From: Nageia nagi
Lineage: Eukaryota; Pinophyta
Assembly (NCBI GenBank): GCA_050084985.1
Contig: JBITNC010000001.1
Span: forward strand, 210,676,001 to 210,740,000
Length of the DNA stretch: 64,000 nt
Direction of reading: 5' to 3'
In this document: one piece after another, positions 24,372 through 36,535 of the stretch
Position numbering within the stretch: position 1 is the stretch's first letter
How the letters are laid out: every line of letters starts with the position of its first letter
The notes under the pieces: model-generated
The model's database searches: none
The model's input: the letters and a program-made list of their open reading frames with translations, nothing else
What the model was told of the DNA's origin: nothing
Translations under genes and position numbers: made by a program

Positions 24372-25588
24372 TTATACACTTGAATTGCATATAACATCCA
24401 TCCTCTCTAATATTATTAGGTGAACACTCCCTCTAGGCCTTCCTATCCTAGTAAAGATGTACCATTCTTCATAAAAAATGACTTTGATAGTTAAAGGTTT
24501 AGCTCCTTCATACTCAACTACATGTTCTTCATATTGAATCATTCCATCATTGAGAAATTTCCTTAATGATTTCCTTAATATCATGTAAGCATTTGTGTTA
24601 TGAACTTTGATTTTTTGATATTCAGAAAATTAACTTTCATTCTACTAACTAGGTTTATCATCATTTGGACCTAGTTCTTATTTTGAATCAAGTACTATCA
24701 ATCCCTTTTGTAAGTAATCTTGAAATATAACCATAAGAACTAGAGGTAAACTTGTTTTTTTCTTGAAATTTTATTTGGCTTGAATTTTTTCTTGCTCTTT
24801 GGTTTGATTCTCCTTAATAAAATGAACCCTTTATCTTCTTTTTTCTAATATCCTCCTCTTTTTAACTCTTTATATGAATTTCCATATTTCAGTTTGATCA
24901 TATCAACTAAAAATTTTTCCTTTTGTGTTATCCTATGCATAATCTTAGTGAATGAAAGTATCATATAATCCAAAGCTATGAATTTGACTTAATATGGATG
25001 TTTTGAATAAATATAGATGTGACATATGATTTAGAAAATAGCATTATATCATATTCCATATATTTTGAAATATTTATGTAAATTTATCAAATATTTTATT
25101 TGGTCCTTGTATAATACTTACTAAATTTGAAACTATGACTTATCTAGGAGCATAATACTTGAAATGCATGTAAAAATATAAAATAAGTTTTGCATAAGAA
25201 TTGATAGACTTAGAAGGTAAAGAAAACTAACAAGATAGGGAATCACCCCTAAATGTGGGAAATATTTTTCCATCAAATTATCATCCACTCTAAAATTTAA
25301 CTCAAATTTCATCTTGAAATCCTTTATGTGAGCCATAGGATTACCTTCACCTTCATATGAATAGAAAATAGGTTCTACTTGGAGATCCAATCCCCTAGCA
25401 TTACAAATTTCATCACATAGTAGGCTTGCACCCTTAGATCTAGTACGATAGAATCTAATTGATCTATTATTACCATTAATATTAAAGCCTTCACTTCTAT
25501 CATCATTCCCATAAAACATCTTATTTATATTATATTTAGCTACATCATCAAAGTTATTAACCATGGTGAGAAATTCAAAAGATTCCAT
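24372..25588 (-). pseudogene. gag of Tat element 2, with finger remnant
   Basis: The frame from 25588 runs 151 codons and contains LLCDEICNARGLDLQVEPIF and GEGNPMAHIKDFKMKFEL, as in Tat-lineage Gag (family: GKGNPxxHIxxF). Lower down, about 24640-24372, the minus strand gives FSEYQKIKVHNTNAYMILRK and FLNDGMIQYEE. The family here has CxxHxxxGHxTxxC, so both Cys and the first His are lost. PRGSVHLI then leads toward protease. Numerous stops separate the two parts. Confidence 0.75.
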
Positions 25589-25599
25589 TTCTAAAATAC

Positions 25600-27430
25600 T
25601 TGAAAATACAATATTATTTTTATTTAAAAACTTTAGGTTTTTGGCAAAATTAGTGAAGAATAAAGTGATGTGTTGAAGAAAATTTGGGTTTACTAATTAT
25701 TATAACCAAAATAATAATGTATTAGGGTTATTTAATATATTAAATTTAACTAAATAATAAATAAATAATAATAAATAGTAGTGACATGAAAGATGATAAT
25801 TATCCTAATTAATCTTAACCTATCAACCTAGATTAACTAAGGATATAAAATAGTACTTTACCTATCATGAAAAATAAAGATGATATTCATCCCAAACATG
25901 ATAAATAATGAGTTTTCTTATTCACAAAGCTGCAAATTTGATCTCAACCCAATGATGACATTAGGATCCCAGCAACATCACTTGGTTACCTTCACACTTA
26001 TCCTTTTCCTTTTGCTCAATGTCATCAATGTCCCTCTAAAGCCTATAATATCACACATAATGGATTTGAAATATTGTAGGAATCCATAGCTCAATGTATA
26101 ACAAAATCTAAATATGATAGGTGGCTTTAAGAAACACATTATATAATAGGAGTTCATCAACTAGTGGTTGGTGAACCTACATTAGGTGAGGTGGTAACAG
26201 AACCTAATCATCTTATTTGCTAGCATGGAAACTTGGTGAAATTTAAAAATATTTATATGATATCAGATATTCTTTCCTATTTTTATCAACTTTTAAAAAT
26301 TATTGAACCTTCAAATTCTTAATTAAACTTGTTTGAAAATAATTTTTTTTAAGAAATTTGATACTTGCACATCTAAAACCATATTATATGATAGCTATTA
26401 GATTATGTAGTTAACTTTAATTAAATATAAGATAAAACTAACCAATATTTTAAAAAATTTACATAATAACCTTTACAGACCTTAAATTTTTATTTACATG
26501 CTTATTACTTTCAAAAAAAATCTAAGATACAAACACCACAAATATGATACTTAGGATAACCATTAGATTAGTTCATCAAAACACATTGATGTATGATTCC
26601 TTAGAAAAATTATTCCACCATAAATCTTAATTCATTGAAGTAACTTAAAAATAAAAAATAACTATAAAAATATATATAACTTAATCATCATTATATTCCA
26701 CCTAAGATTCATTCAATGGATAAAAACATCAATCATAATCAATCAAATAATGATAATAATCATTATTATAATAATATACTCTTCTATGCTAGCTATGCTA
26801 ACCTTGATTATATCACAAAAATCATTCCATTTTCCTCTCTATATAGAAATTTAATCATAATAAGTAAATAACAATAATATAATATCACAAATAATTTAAA
26901 GCTAAATATTTAATAACATATTTTATATTTAACATCTATCTTTGTTATCCTATAATAGATAATGAGTTATCATAACTCTTTATAAATTCTTGCAAAATAC
27001 CTTACCATATTTGAAAGGACATCAAATCTCTATGGTTAAGTTTCTCTTCATAAAATAACCATAGATTCGGGCCTCAATCTTAATCACTTATTATTCAAAG
27101 TTATAATAATAATTTCAATAATAATAATTTTAATAACTTAACTTGACAACCATATTTATTGTCACCATTCATGAGCCTAAACATTTACTAAGAATCATTA
27201 CTTTCCTCATAATTTTTTAGGTCATCACTCAAAGGATTTGCATTAATCCAATAATAATTACTAAATTCTATAATTCTTGATAAAATATACAACCATAATC
27301 ATTATTAAAATATTTTGAGTAATGTAATTATTGCATTGTTCTTACCTTTTTCATTTATTTTACCATTTTTTTAAATATTCAAATCAATAAATGGTTATTC
27401 TATATTTTAAAATTATTTTTCTTTTGATCC
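25600..27430. other. Very AT-rich gap without recognised gene
   Basis: Long A/T runs and ATAATAAT-type low-complexity text (notably 26700-26900 and 27090-27140). The short open frames on both strands have no motif that I recognise. Confidence 0.45.
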
Positions 27431-28030
27431 TATTTGTATTTTTATATTTTCTTCTAATTGAGCAAGCAAATTTGTTAGCTCTACTAAAGATAGAAAGTTA
27501 TCTTCTTTATCAAATCTAGTATTTAAAATATTTATAAAAAATTTGAACTTTTCACTAAGGTTTTTAAGAAAAATAAAATATAAAAGATTTTAATTAACCC
27601 ATTCACAACCAAATAAAATAATTTCTATCCTAATCTCTCTCATTTTTTCTAGATAAATTATTACTTTTTCATATAACAACATTATAGTATTAAACAAATT
27701 TGAGAGTAAGAAAAATTTTCTACCCATTTTCATTCCTATGAACATGATTTTAATTTCATATGAAACTTTGTGAGCTTATTGGAAATTTGAAATATGAATC
27801 AAATTATCATCACTAATTGATCTAAAAAGTATATAAAGTTCTTGTTAATTTTTAGTGTTCCAAACATCAAGTGTTATACCATTATTAGGTTGTGGTTCTT
27901 TTTTACATACCACCTTCCATAAGTTCCTTGCTTGATCCTATACATGTGTTCTAGGCTCCCAAATTCCATAGTTAGTTCCTTCAAGAATATGATTAGGGAC
28001 AAAACTAATTACATCATTAGAGCCCATTTT
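27430..28030 (-). pseudogene. Ty1/copia-type gag remnant
   Basis: From about 28028 on the minus strand: MGSNDVISFVPNHILEGTNY, then GIWEPRTHV, ARNLWKVVCKKEPQP, later AHKVSYEIKIMFIGMKMGRK, NLLYFIFLKNLSEKFKFFIN and LVELTNLLAQLEENI. This follows the copia-type Gag layout (LxGxNYxxWxxRM, KAxxxW, iL.sLPxkFxxF, LxxLxxxLxxxE; DUF4219/UBN2). It is the only copia trace I found in the window. No protease, integrase or reverse transcriptase follows at lower coordinates, so it is a truncated copy or an isolated fragment. Confidence 0.7.
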
Positions 28031-28564
28031 CAAGAACAAGGTAACAATTAGTAAATTTATCAAATATAATAACATTTTTTAGAAGAAAAATGCTTCTTAA
28101 AAACTTTATATTAGTCTTTTTTTAAAATAAAATAATGTGTATAGTTACATAAAAAATTAAATTAATTTTAAAGATTAATTAAGGGGGTACAACCCTTCCA
28201 TTTTCTTTTACTTCAAGAAAATTTAACATTTTTAGGTAATTTTTATATTCAAGTTTTTATTTGACTATGTCAAAAAATGAAAAACTCTATCCTTTATCCA
28301 AAATTAATTATCCATTATGGGTATTTGTCTAGAATAATTATGGACATTTATCTGGTCTGCCACCACTGCTTGCCACCCATTTCCTCCTCTCCACCAAAAA
28401 TGCATTGGATGTGTATCTAAAATGTTACTTAGGGTGTTTGTTTGAAATGTTCCACCCACTTGATTCCTCTACTCTATCAATGAATAATTGTGGGAATTTA
28501 TCCTTATTTAATTGACTAATTATGGGCATGTATCTAATGAATAATCATGGGTGTGTATCTAACA

Positions 28565-28945
28565 ACTAATTATGGGCATATGTTCTAATCTAATAATGGG
28601 TGTATATATCACAAATAAAATCATAAAATAAAATTCAATTTTAAATTTAAAAAATATCAAATTATGGGCATGTGTACTCATCTACTTATGGGCATATATA
28701 TTAAAAATAAAATAGTCAAAAGAACTTCAATTTAAAATATATCAAATCATGGGTGTGTGTTCTCATCTAATTGTGGGTGTATGTATTACAAATAAAATAA
28801 TCAAAAGAAATTCAATTTTACATTTAAAAATATCAAATCATGGGTGTGTATCCTCATCTAATTATAGGCATATGTATCACAAATAAAATAATAAAAGGAA
28901 ATTTATTTTTGAATTTAAAAAATATCTAATCATGGATGTGTGTTT
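28565..28945. repeat. Tandem repeat, period 85-93 bp, four units
   Basis: Units start at 28565, 28658, 28743, 28834 and 28926 (last partial). Each holds two TATGGGCATRTGT-like motifs, then ACAAATAAAATARTCAAAAG and an AATTCAATTTTAAATTTAAA block. Shorter ATTATGGGYATGTATCTAA motifs extend back to about 28310. It lies upstream of the copia gag remnant and may derive from that element's leader or LTR. Confidence 0.82.
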
Positions 28946-28949
28946 AGAG

Positions 28950-29730
28950 CTAGTATGGGCATTTGTCTAATTCATAAGTTAAAAACTTGAATATTTGGGG
29001 CATGTACTTATCTTACAACAAAAATTAAACATAAGCCCTATTGCAAATTATTCTTATCTATGAGGACCTCTCCACCACCATAACCTCTATGAGGAGATCT
29101 TGATCACCATATTCGCTATGAGGAGCATAATAAAATTGCCTAACCTTCATGTTATTCTTGTCCAAATACTAAGATTTCTTATAAAAATTGATATTTAATT
29201 TATTCTGGTTTGTTCTTAATCTTCAAAAATCCTAATAGGAATAAACTTGATAAGGGAATCCAAACATGATGATTTAGTGTAAGGGCATCTAAACATGATG
29301 TAGTATAAAGATATCTAAAATTTATAAAGGCATCCAAACTAGTATTAGATTTGTTACGAACCTTAGAGTATAATGTAATTAGTTTGATGTTTGTTCATAG
29401 TTAACTTAAAAGTTAAAAAAATGTATAACATACTTTACAATAATGGTATTAAGTTACTTTGTAGTAAAGGAGAGAGTATGATACATTATTTTACTTCTAC
29501 CTACCAAAATTTTCACTTTAAATTGAAACCCTAGCCCATTAAAAGGTTAAATTTTAGAAAATAAAATAAATACATTGCAACATTGGTGTAAATCCCAATA
29601 ATTATCATGTAAATAATGTATTATACTCTCTTCTTGATTGCAAATTAACTTAATGTACATACAAGTAGAATAATGTATCATTCAAATTTATCTTCATTAT
29701 TATTGCAAGGGATGCAAACTGATTGCATAA
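28950..29730. other. Gap without recognised gene
   Basis: AT-rich. Phrases such as AAGGGCATCTAAACATGATG and AAGGCATCCAAAC recur near 29260-29345. I see no coding signal. Confidence 0.4.
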
Positions 29731-30800
29731 CCAATAATCTCCATAAAAATATTCTCCATATTTTAAATTATGGAATAAATTTAAATCCCACACAATAATA
29801 TCTGATACAAAAATATTGGATATAAATTTCATTTTAGTATGAAAATCATCACATACTTGAAGATTCTTCAAAAATCTAATAGCTATTTTAAGGGAGTCTT
29901 TAACGATCCAAATGCATTTGATAACTTCTATCTATTTTGGCATAGAAGAAATTATTTATTATCAGCCTCCATATCTTACAACATAGGTTTTGTATTTAGA
30001 ATATACCCTACTATCTTCATCTCACTCAATACTTTTTCTAATTTTCCATAGATGCTGTTTAATTGTGAGTGTGATCAATCTCATATAAGAAAAGCATGTA
30101 GCCTTTTATCAACTTCAATCCAACTATATCCAAGTATATTCTTCATTCATATATCTTTTATAAATATCATTACTCTTTGAACATAACCCCTACTACCTAA
30201 TTCAACATAAATATTTAAAATAATAACATAAGATGAAGCATTTTTAAGATCCAACAAAAGAGTATTCTTTCCATAAATCCCCCTATTCCTACATTATTAT
30301 GTTATTTAAAGTACTAAGATAATATATTTACACATCTAATTTAGGGTTTTATGGGTATTTTGATAACAAAGTTCAAAGCTTCGTTAAGATAGCTTTCATA
30401 ATTAATAAGTTTAACAATGCAAGTATAATTATTCATCTAAAGAATAATTTTTGGGCCTTGTGTATTCTTTCATATTTTACATATATGCCAATTAGGGCAT
30501 TAACAACCATAAAATTTAATTATGGCATATGGTATAAGAATTATGGAAAAGGTTGTAGAGTTTATCTTTACATATTGTAATTGCATGTGCTTAAAACTCT
30601 TTAGAGCCTTTTTATAAAATCCATTTTGTGCATATACTAGGATCATTATAGTTCATATGATTACATATTAAAGAGGTTTTATCACAATTTCATATGAAAG
30701 AAACTCATATCTAGTTATTTATTCATGAATATCTAAGCCCCATCATCTTATGAATTGTGCACCAAACAAATAAGTATAAATAACAACATCAAGTTTTATT
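29731..30800 (-). pseudogene. DYW-class pentatricopeptide repeat (PPR) protein pseudogene
   Basis: PPR-DYW proteins edit organelle RNA (C to U). Read on the minus strand, PPR motifs come first: YAQNGFYKKALKSFKHMQLQ with YVKINSTTF (30635-30540) and VNALIGIYVKYERIHKAQKL (30504-30440). After a gap comes the E/E+ region, LLLDLKNASSYVIILNIYVE, then YSWIEVDKRLHAFLI and IYGKLEKVLSEMKIVGYI (30265-30010). The DYW domain ends NAFGSLKTPLKIAIRFLKNL, FHTKMKFISNIFVSDIIVWD and GDYW at 29731. The deaminase HSE motif is replaced (CQNR-stop), and VCGDCH has become VCDDFH. The usual stop after DYW is lost. The segment between the last PPR and E looks deleted. This is the only clear host-derived gene in the window. 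Confidence 0.86.
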
Positions 30801-30939
30801 GATAGGAAAAGTAATGAAGGTTTCCTTAACATTCATTATAAATAAGATTGTGTCTCTTTGGTGCAAAAAAATATCTTTTTATTGTATTGTAATTCATTAT
30901 GTCAAAAATATGTCTTATCTTAAAACATCTTACAAAATT

Positions 30940-31400
30940 TTCATTACAACTTGTAACGTTATTGTTCATACACATGTCCACTTTGATGTACCAAATACCA
31001 ATGTGATAGTTACTATATTTGCATATGTGTTGTATCATTACTATATTTGCATATATTAATATTTTATGTCATACACTTTATACTTTGAATATATTGATAT
31101 TGTTGAATTTTTAGAACTTTTAAAAGTTGTTTTCCTTACATATGTCAACATTATTCAAAGCACAACTAAAGAAATTTATTTGCCTTGCATATTCAACATT
31201 ATTGTATCACATACAATTTTAAAAATTGTTATCCTTGCATACATAAATATTATTGTATCATTTCAATTATAAAATTTGTTGTTTATGTATATGTTACATT
31301 GTTGTATTATTATATATACAAAATTTATTACCATTACATATATTTTCATTGCTACTAACCCAACTATAGGAGATGTTAATTCTGCATATGCTATCATTAT
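30940..31400. repeat. AT-rich minisatellite, period about 50 bp
   Basis: A unit of the type CCTTGCATATTCAACATTAT followed by TGTATCA and an AT-rich half recurs at about 31134, 31183, 31233, 31283 and 31331. Weaker units go back to about 30940 (TTTGCATATGTGTTGTATCA). The open frames that cross it are by-products of the repeat. Confidence 0.65.
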
Positions 31401-33030
31401 TACTATCATAACCATTAAAAATATGGGTTTTGCATATGAATAAATTATTATAATTTGTGCAAAAAATTACAAAATATATTTATTTTTTAGAATCATTTTT
31501 TTAAAATATAGGTATTTTTCACTCATCAATCTTAGTTGATTAAAATATATTATTGAAAATCATAACTCATGATGGTATGTGTCATATACAACATATTTCA
31601 TGTTCTAGTTTTTTGTATGGGCACAACATGCATATGTTGTTATTTTTTTTATTCTTTGAGAATAATAGTGACTCTTTAAATGTTCATTATAGGACAATAA
31701 TATATACCACATACAACTTATTAGAAAGGAATATAGTATCTTAGATAAGATCCCTAATAGTAGAGAGACTTACATACTAGGTGTGGAAGGAGAATGGTTA
31801 GATACTAGGAAGTATAATAAGATATAATAATTTTTTTCATTGGTAATTATGAAATTTTAAATAAAATTCTATGTACATATCATAAGAGGTTAAATGACCA
31901 TAGGGACCTAGAACATCAGGGTGTTGCACCAATTCCTTCTCTATTAAAAGATAAGATGCCAATCGATGGTATCTATAAGCCATCAACATATAAACCACAA
32001 AAATATCAACATGAAAATAAAAATAAAAATGATATGCTTAAAAAATAACTTAATAGTAAAAAATATATATTTTTAGGAACCCATTATTATCATAATTTTG
32101 TTAGTGATATGAAAGATTTACCAAACATAGCTAAGCAAAAAATGGCCAAAGAGATTCAACAATATGATAGTGATGGAAGAAGAAAAGTTTGAAGATTAGT
32201 TCATATAAAATGTGATTCCAAAAAGGGATGTGTTACTTTGAGTGTGAATGATACTCCAACTAGGGGATATTATGATAATTAGTTGGTTTTTTTAATTCTA
32301 CTTTATATTAAATACTATTAAATTGAGTACTAGCCTTGAATATGAATATATTATAGAGAAATACAAGATAAGGGTTAATCCTAATCCATGCTATTCTCTT
32401 AAAAGAATTACAAAATAATAGATAAAATATTGGAGCAAATAATATTGATTGTTTATAGTTTGGGCATCTTCATTAGCATAGGTGCTTCACCAATTAGAGG
32501 CAAGTAGTTCTATTTGTATTAGTTATCCTTTTTGAAGCATACATTTAAATTTTAAAAAAGGATCAAAAGTAAATTTTTTTATCTTAATGTTGTCTCTTTA
32601 AGTATCAAACTAAATGATATAATATTTCATGGATTACCATAGTCAAATAAGACTAAGAATCTAACTCAAAAAGAATGATAGATTTTTCCATAATATTTTC
32701 AAAATTATGGAACAAATAATGGTGAATGTTCATAGTATCAAGTTCTTCATCACCAAGAAAATAATCTAGTACAAGTGTTTCTTCTACCTATTTGAGTTTT
32801 AATAGTTATTCTAGCCATTTAATTTTCTATTCTATTATTTTTCTATAATTTGGATGTTTTATTATCTTATAAAATTTTCATGATACATAAGGGTATGGAT
32901 CTCAAAGAGTCAAAGAGGATTATGATAAGGTAATTGATTCTTTTTAATTCTATTTGGTGTTAGGTTCAATTAGAGTTTTTAATTATGAATTTACTTGATG
33001 ACCTTTAAACCATGAGTTTGTGACTCTTTG
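31400..33030. other. Gap with weak coding-like text, plus strand
   Basis: From about 31880 the plus strand gives DHRDLEHQGVAPIPSLLKDK, then GTHYYHNFVSDMKDLPNIAK and MAKEIQQYDSDGRRK. It looks protein-derived but I cannot name the family. By position it could be the upstream coding part of the CACTA-like element recognised further right. Confidence 0.3.
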
Positions 33031-33039
33031 TAGATATTT

Positions 33040-33310
33040 CTTGGAAGAAAAAACATTAGAAACTATGCATCTAATCGATCTTCATAGTAAGATAATGGGG
33101 TATAGTATAGTGCATAATGATAATCCTGCTAGCACATGCTATGGTATGACTATTGGATAGGGTCACATTTCAATAAAAGTGATGATTTTTCATATCAATA
33201 ATTATAGGATACCCATTCCCAATAGATATGTTGATGTAATAGAAGAAGTTGTTTAAGTTTTTATTATATGGCATACCAATTTATTACAACCTGATGGTTA
33301 GATTTAAGGT
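33040..33310 (+). pseudogene. CACTA-type transposon protein fragment (DUF8039-like)
   Basis: The plus strand reads DLHSKIMGYSIVHNDNPAST, then CYGMTIG, a stop, GHISIKVMIFHINNYRIPIP and VFIIWHTNLLQ. Plant CACTA (En/Spm) second-ORF proteins have a segment of the form VAxGxV...xHGxxLGxxxVxVxV...LPxP...fVxWPxxLV just before their Ulp1-like part. The order and spacing agree. Two in-frame stops are present. The assignment is by motif only, and the terminal CACTA inverted repeats were not found. Confidence 0.45.
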
Positions 33311-34413
33311 TTGAATGTGGAGGTGAGATAAACTATAAAGAGGTAAATTCATATTTTTAATTGCTCTCAATAATTATTTATCCAATTAAGATGTATTCAT
33401 TTTTTCCTTAACCATTAATTTCTCTCCTATACAATCAAATGAATATGACCATAAAAATATAAAGAATGGAACTAAAGAAAAAATATTAATAGCAAGAAAG
33501 GGGGAGATGAGGGATGACATGGAAGGAGAGCCACATGTAGATGAACTCCAAGGATGAAGGTTATCATCATAACATTTTAATTTGAGTTAGGTGAGCATGT
33601 TATTTATAGTCAACCTTCCATTAGATTAAAACATCATGTAATAAAGGAGGAATTTAAAAATGAATAATCACATGTTGAATGTAGTATATTATGAATAGAT
33701 TTACATGGTAAGTAATTCTTTTATGTTGAAGATAATAGCCATAAATATTCTTCCTTTATTGCATCTTAGTATTTTAAATCTAATGTAGTTGAATAATTAT
33801 ATGAAGATAAAATGAATATCCATGCATTTGTTATCCATTAGATCTTATAGATTTTGTTGATAAGTAAGTTGTTTATCACCATATCTTATGTTGCTGCAAA
33901 GGAAGGTAGCTCATGCACTATTATGTTTATTTTATATAATAATACCCATCTTGATAAACTTGTTAGGTTCCTAATTATTTGAATGTAGTATGACTTTTGT
34001 TGTTCAAAATTGTCATTATTTGATACCTTTCCTACTTATATAATGTTGTCAACAAAAGAAGAGTTCCTAATAACCATGTGCACCATCTATCATATGCTTT
34101 TAGAGGTACTCATTTTCATGTAAGCTCTTTAGATTATTTTGAATAGGTTAGGTCAATTAAACATCCTACTTTTGATAATATATTTTTTTATTAATTTATT
34201 TTAAATGTAAAATTTGATTACCTATTTCATGATTAAGTTTAGTGTTAGCTTCAATTTTAATTAAGTAAAAATATCATATTTAGTTTATTTAACCATTGTT
34301 TGTATTTCATATGCAATGTCATTAGATATAACTATAATTTTTAGATTTATGATAAGGTATTCCTTTGTCTGCACTCTATCAATCTATTTATTTATGAACT
34401 TAATAGCTTTTTA
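33310..34413. other. Gap between CACTA-like fragment and inserted LTR element
   Basis: AT-rich text, including a purine-rich stretch near 33470-33560 (AGCAAGAAAGGGGGAGATGA). It presumably belongs to the decayed CACTA-like element, but I see no motif to prove it. Confidence 0.35.
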
Positions 34414-34653
34414 TGCTAAAGTATATTATACTTAGGTTTAGTATTTGTTTAAGTTCTTTAGGAGTATTTTATTCTTTATTCCTAGGTTTAACTATTTGTT
34501 AGTTTGTCATGATTATATCATAACAAATATTTATCATCTTATAGAATTTATCCTCATGCATGGTTATCATACATTTTTCCACTAGCTTATACTTTGCCAT
34601 ATTTATTTGGTCTCTCCTTTATTGTATAAATTAATTCATTCTATTTCCTTTCA
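34414..34653 (+). repeat. 5' LTR of the non-autonomous element
   Basis: Starts TGCTAAAGTATATTATAC (the 3' copy has TGTTAGAG) and ends CTTTCA, one base before the primer site. It carries TATAAAT near 34625. Confidence 0.88.
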
Positions 34654-34665
34654 TGGTATCAGAGC
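34654..34665 (+). other. Primer-binding site, tRNA-iMet
   Basis: TGGTATCAGAGC, an exact match to the common plant initiator-tRNA-Met primer site, abuts the CA end of the 5' LTR. Confidence 0.93.
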
Positions 34666-34958
34666 AGGTATTTATTTGAACAATTTGAACAAATCTATGA
34701 AGGGAAATTGGACTCCTTAAGCCAATTCCCCCCTCACCTCCATTATTTTGTTGCATCTCCTTTTTTGGTTAGTAGTGACCTATTTATGGTTTAGGTTCCC
34801 TCTTGCTAAATTTTGAGAATGGTGGTGAGAACTACTACAATTTATTAGCTTTGATATGTTATGCACTCTCTATCTTTCCATTCTCAAAGATCTACATTTA
34901 TTTCAAAGATACTAAAATTGTTGGTCATATCATTGTGATATATTGCTATTGCATAGAT

Positions 34959-35040
34959 AAGGATCCTATGGTAGCCTTCCTTTCTACCATGTTACTGTCA
35001 AGGATCCTATGGCATCCTTCCTTTATACCATGTTGTTGTG
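34959..35040 (+). repeat. 41-bp tandem duplication
   Basis: AAGGATCCTATGGTAGCCTT (34959) recurs as AAGGATCCTATGGCATCCTT (35000). The remainder of each 41-base unit also matches with few changes. Confidence 0.9.
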
Positions 35041-36389
35041 TTTGGCCATTATGGTTCTATCCTTTGTGCATTATGAGGATGTGTGCATTCTTTAGTTGCA
35101 TTTTATGGGATATTTCATTATATTTTACATATATCTATGTGTTATGATGGACTCTTTCATGTATTGCATGTTCCTCTTGGATCTACCTTTGTTGAGTACG
35201 ATTCAAGTCTCTCTTATGAAGGTTGCATTAAATTTTTTGCTCCCTGGGCTCTATTAAGTATTTTTGATGGGTGGTATTTGTAATTCATGGATCTACATTC
35301 AGATCAATTTCTTGACTATGGTGGTGAAATTTATGGAGTATTATTATGTTTGTGCATGATCTATGGACTTATTTGCATTACATGGGAGCATATTTTTACT
35401 TGGGCTGCATCATATCATGTTGCTTTAATTTTTTCCATGGTTTTTTTTAGTTGATGTGGAAATTCCCTCCTGATGTGGTTGTTGTATGTTTACTCATTGG
35501 ACACCCTTCTCTTTGATTTGATCCACTATTCATGGTTTTTCTAGGTGTGAATGGTGTTTTTTTTCTAGCTCAAAAATATCATCCTTAAGATAGTTTCATT
35601 TTTTCATTTTTTATCATCTTAATTTGAATTTAGATAGTAGATTTAGATACCCTTTTTAAGCTAAGAAACTTTGCTTTTTATCTCACTTGATTTTGAGGTC
35701 ATTTAGCAAAGTTATGAGCCTTGGAATATTTGGATTGCATTATATTTTTGAATTTTTTGGGCAATTTCAATCATTAATGGTTTTTTTCTTATCCAAATTT
35801 ATGGTGGTCATTTTTTAGAGTTGTTAGCTTCAAAATGTTCTTGGTTTTATGCATATTATTTTGAGTAGCTGCATAACCCATTTTGCCTTACCCATCAACC
35901 CAAAATCATAATTCAAAGTTTTACATTTAAAATTTAATTAAATTTATAGTTTTAATTTAATTAAATTTTTCTAAAATTTGGGCCTTAAAAATTTAAATTT
36001 TTACCCCATACTAATTAATTCAATATCTTGAGCTCTGGGTATCTATATTGGGTGTCATTTTTTACATTATAGAGTAGAATTTAGGTATTTCTTAGTGAAC
36101 TTGGTTGTAAGCCTAATCTATAAAGGCATTTTTTATGGGGGTGATGTTTTTTTGGTAATCTTTTACTCCCTTATTATGTGCCTTCACAAGTATTAGAGTA
36201 CAACTCATGGTTTCTACCCTTATCCTTAAGGTAGCTTATTTGACTCCTTTGTTGATCTTATGGTGGTCTTCCTATTACCTTATCTTATGACTTGCCATTT
36301 CTCCTCATCAACATTAAGGGGGTATTTTCAACTACTAGTGCTTCCTCTTTTTGGATGCAAATTCTTTTTTATGGATCTTAACATACAGT

Positions 36390-36535
36390 CTCCAAGCTTG
36401 GCTCTCTAATGATGTATTCTTTCTTCTTTGCATACAGGCTCTTGGCTTGGCTCTGTAATGATGTGTACTCCTTATTCTCCATGATACATGGGCTTCTTTT
36501 TGGTCTCTTAGCTTGACTCTCTAATGATGTGTGCA
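36390..36535 (+). repeat. Three imperfect repeats around GCTTGGCTCTCTAATGATG
   Basis: Copies begin at 36396, 36445 (CTCTGTAATGATG) and 36511 (GCTTGACTCTC), each followed by a TGT/CAT-rich linker. They are inside the non-autonomous element, shortly before its 3' end. Confidence 0.8.

Larger units (their letters stand above)
21250..25590 (-). mobile_element. Tat-type Ty3/gypsy element, decayed (element 2)
   Basis: On the minus strand gag (25588), a CHHC-type finger remnant, protease (about 24290-23775), reverse transcriptase (22365-21843) and RNase H (21770-21250) occur in order and spacing typical of the Tat lineage. LTRs were not found on either side. Several open frames of 60-150 codons remain, more than in element 1. 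Confidence 0.85.

Noticed and set aside
28565-28945. CRISPR-like array
   Set aside because: Units of 85-93 bases are contiguous, with no alternation of constant repeats and unique spacers, in plant nuclear DNA.
30799-31272. Two plus-strand frames of 86 and 68 codons
   Set aside because: They run through the 50-bp AT-rich repeat and antisense to the PPR relic; repeat by-products.
34654-34665. tRNA-Met gene fragment
   Set aside because: Only the 12 bases complementary to the tRNA 3' end are present, abutting an LTR. This is a primer-binding site.
34803-35147. 114-codon frame in the non-autonomous LTR element as a gene
   Set aside because: Cys/Phe/Ile-rich text from T-rich DNA that includes the 41-bp duplication; no Gag-like motif.
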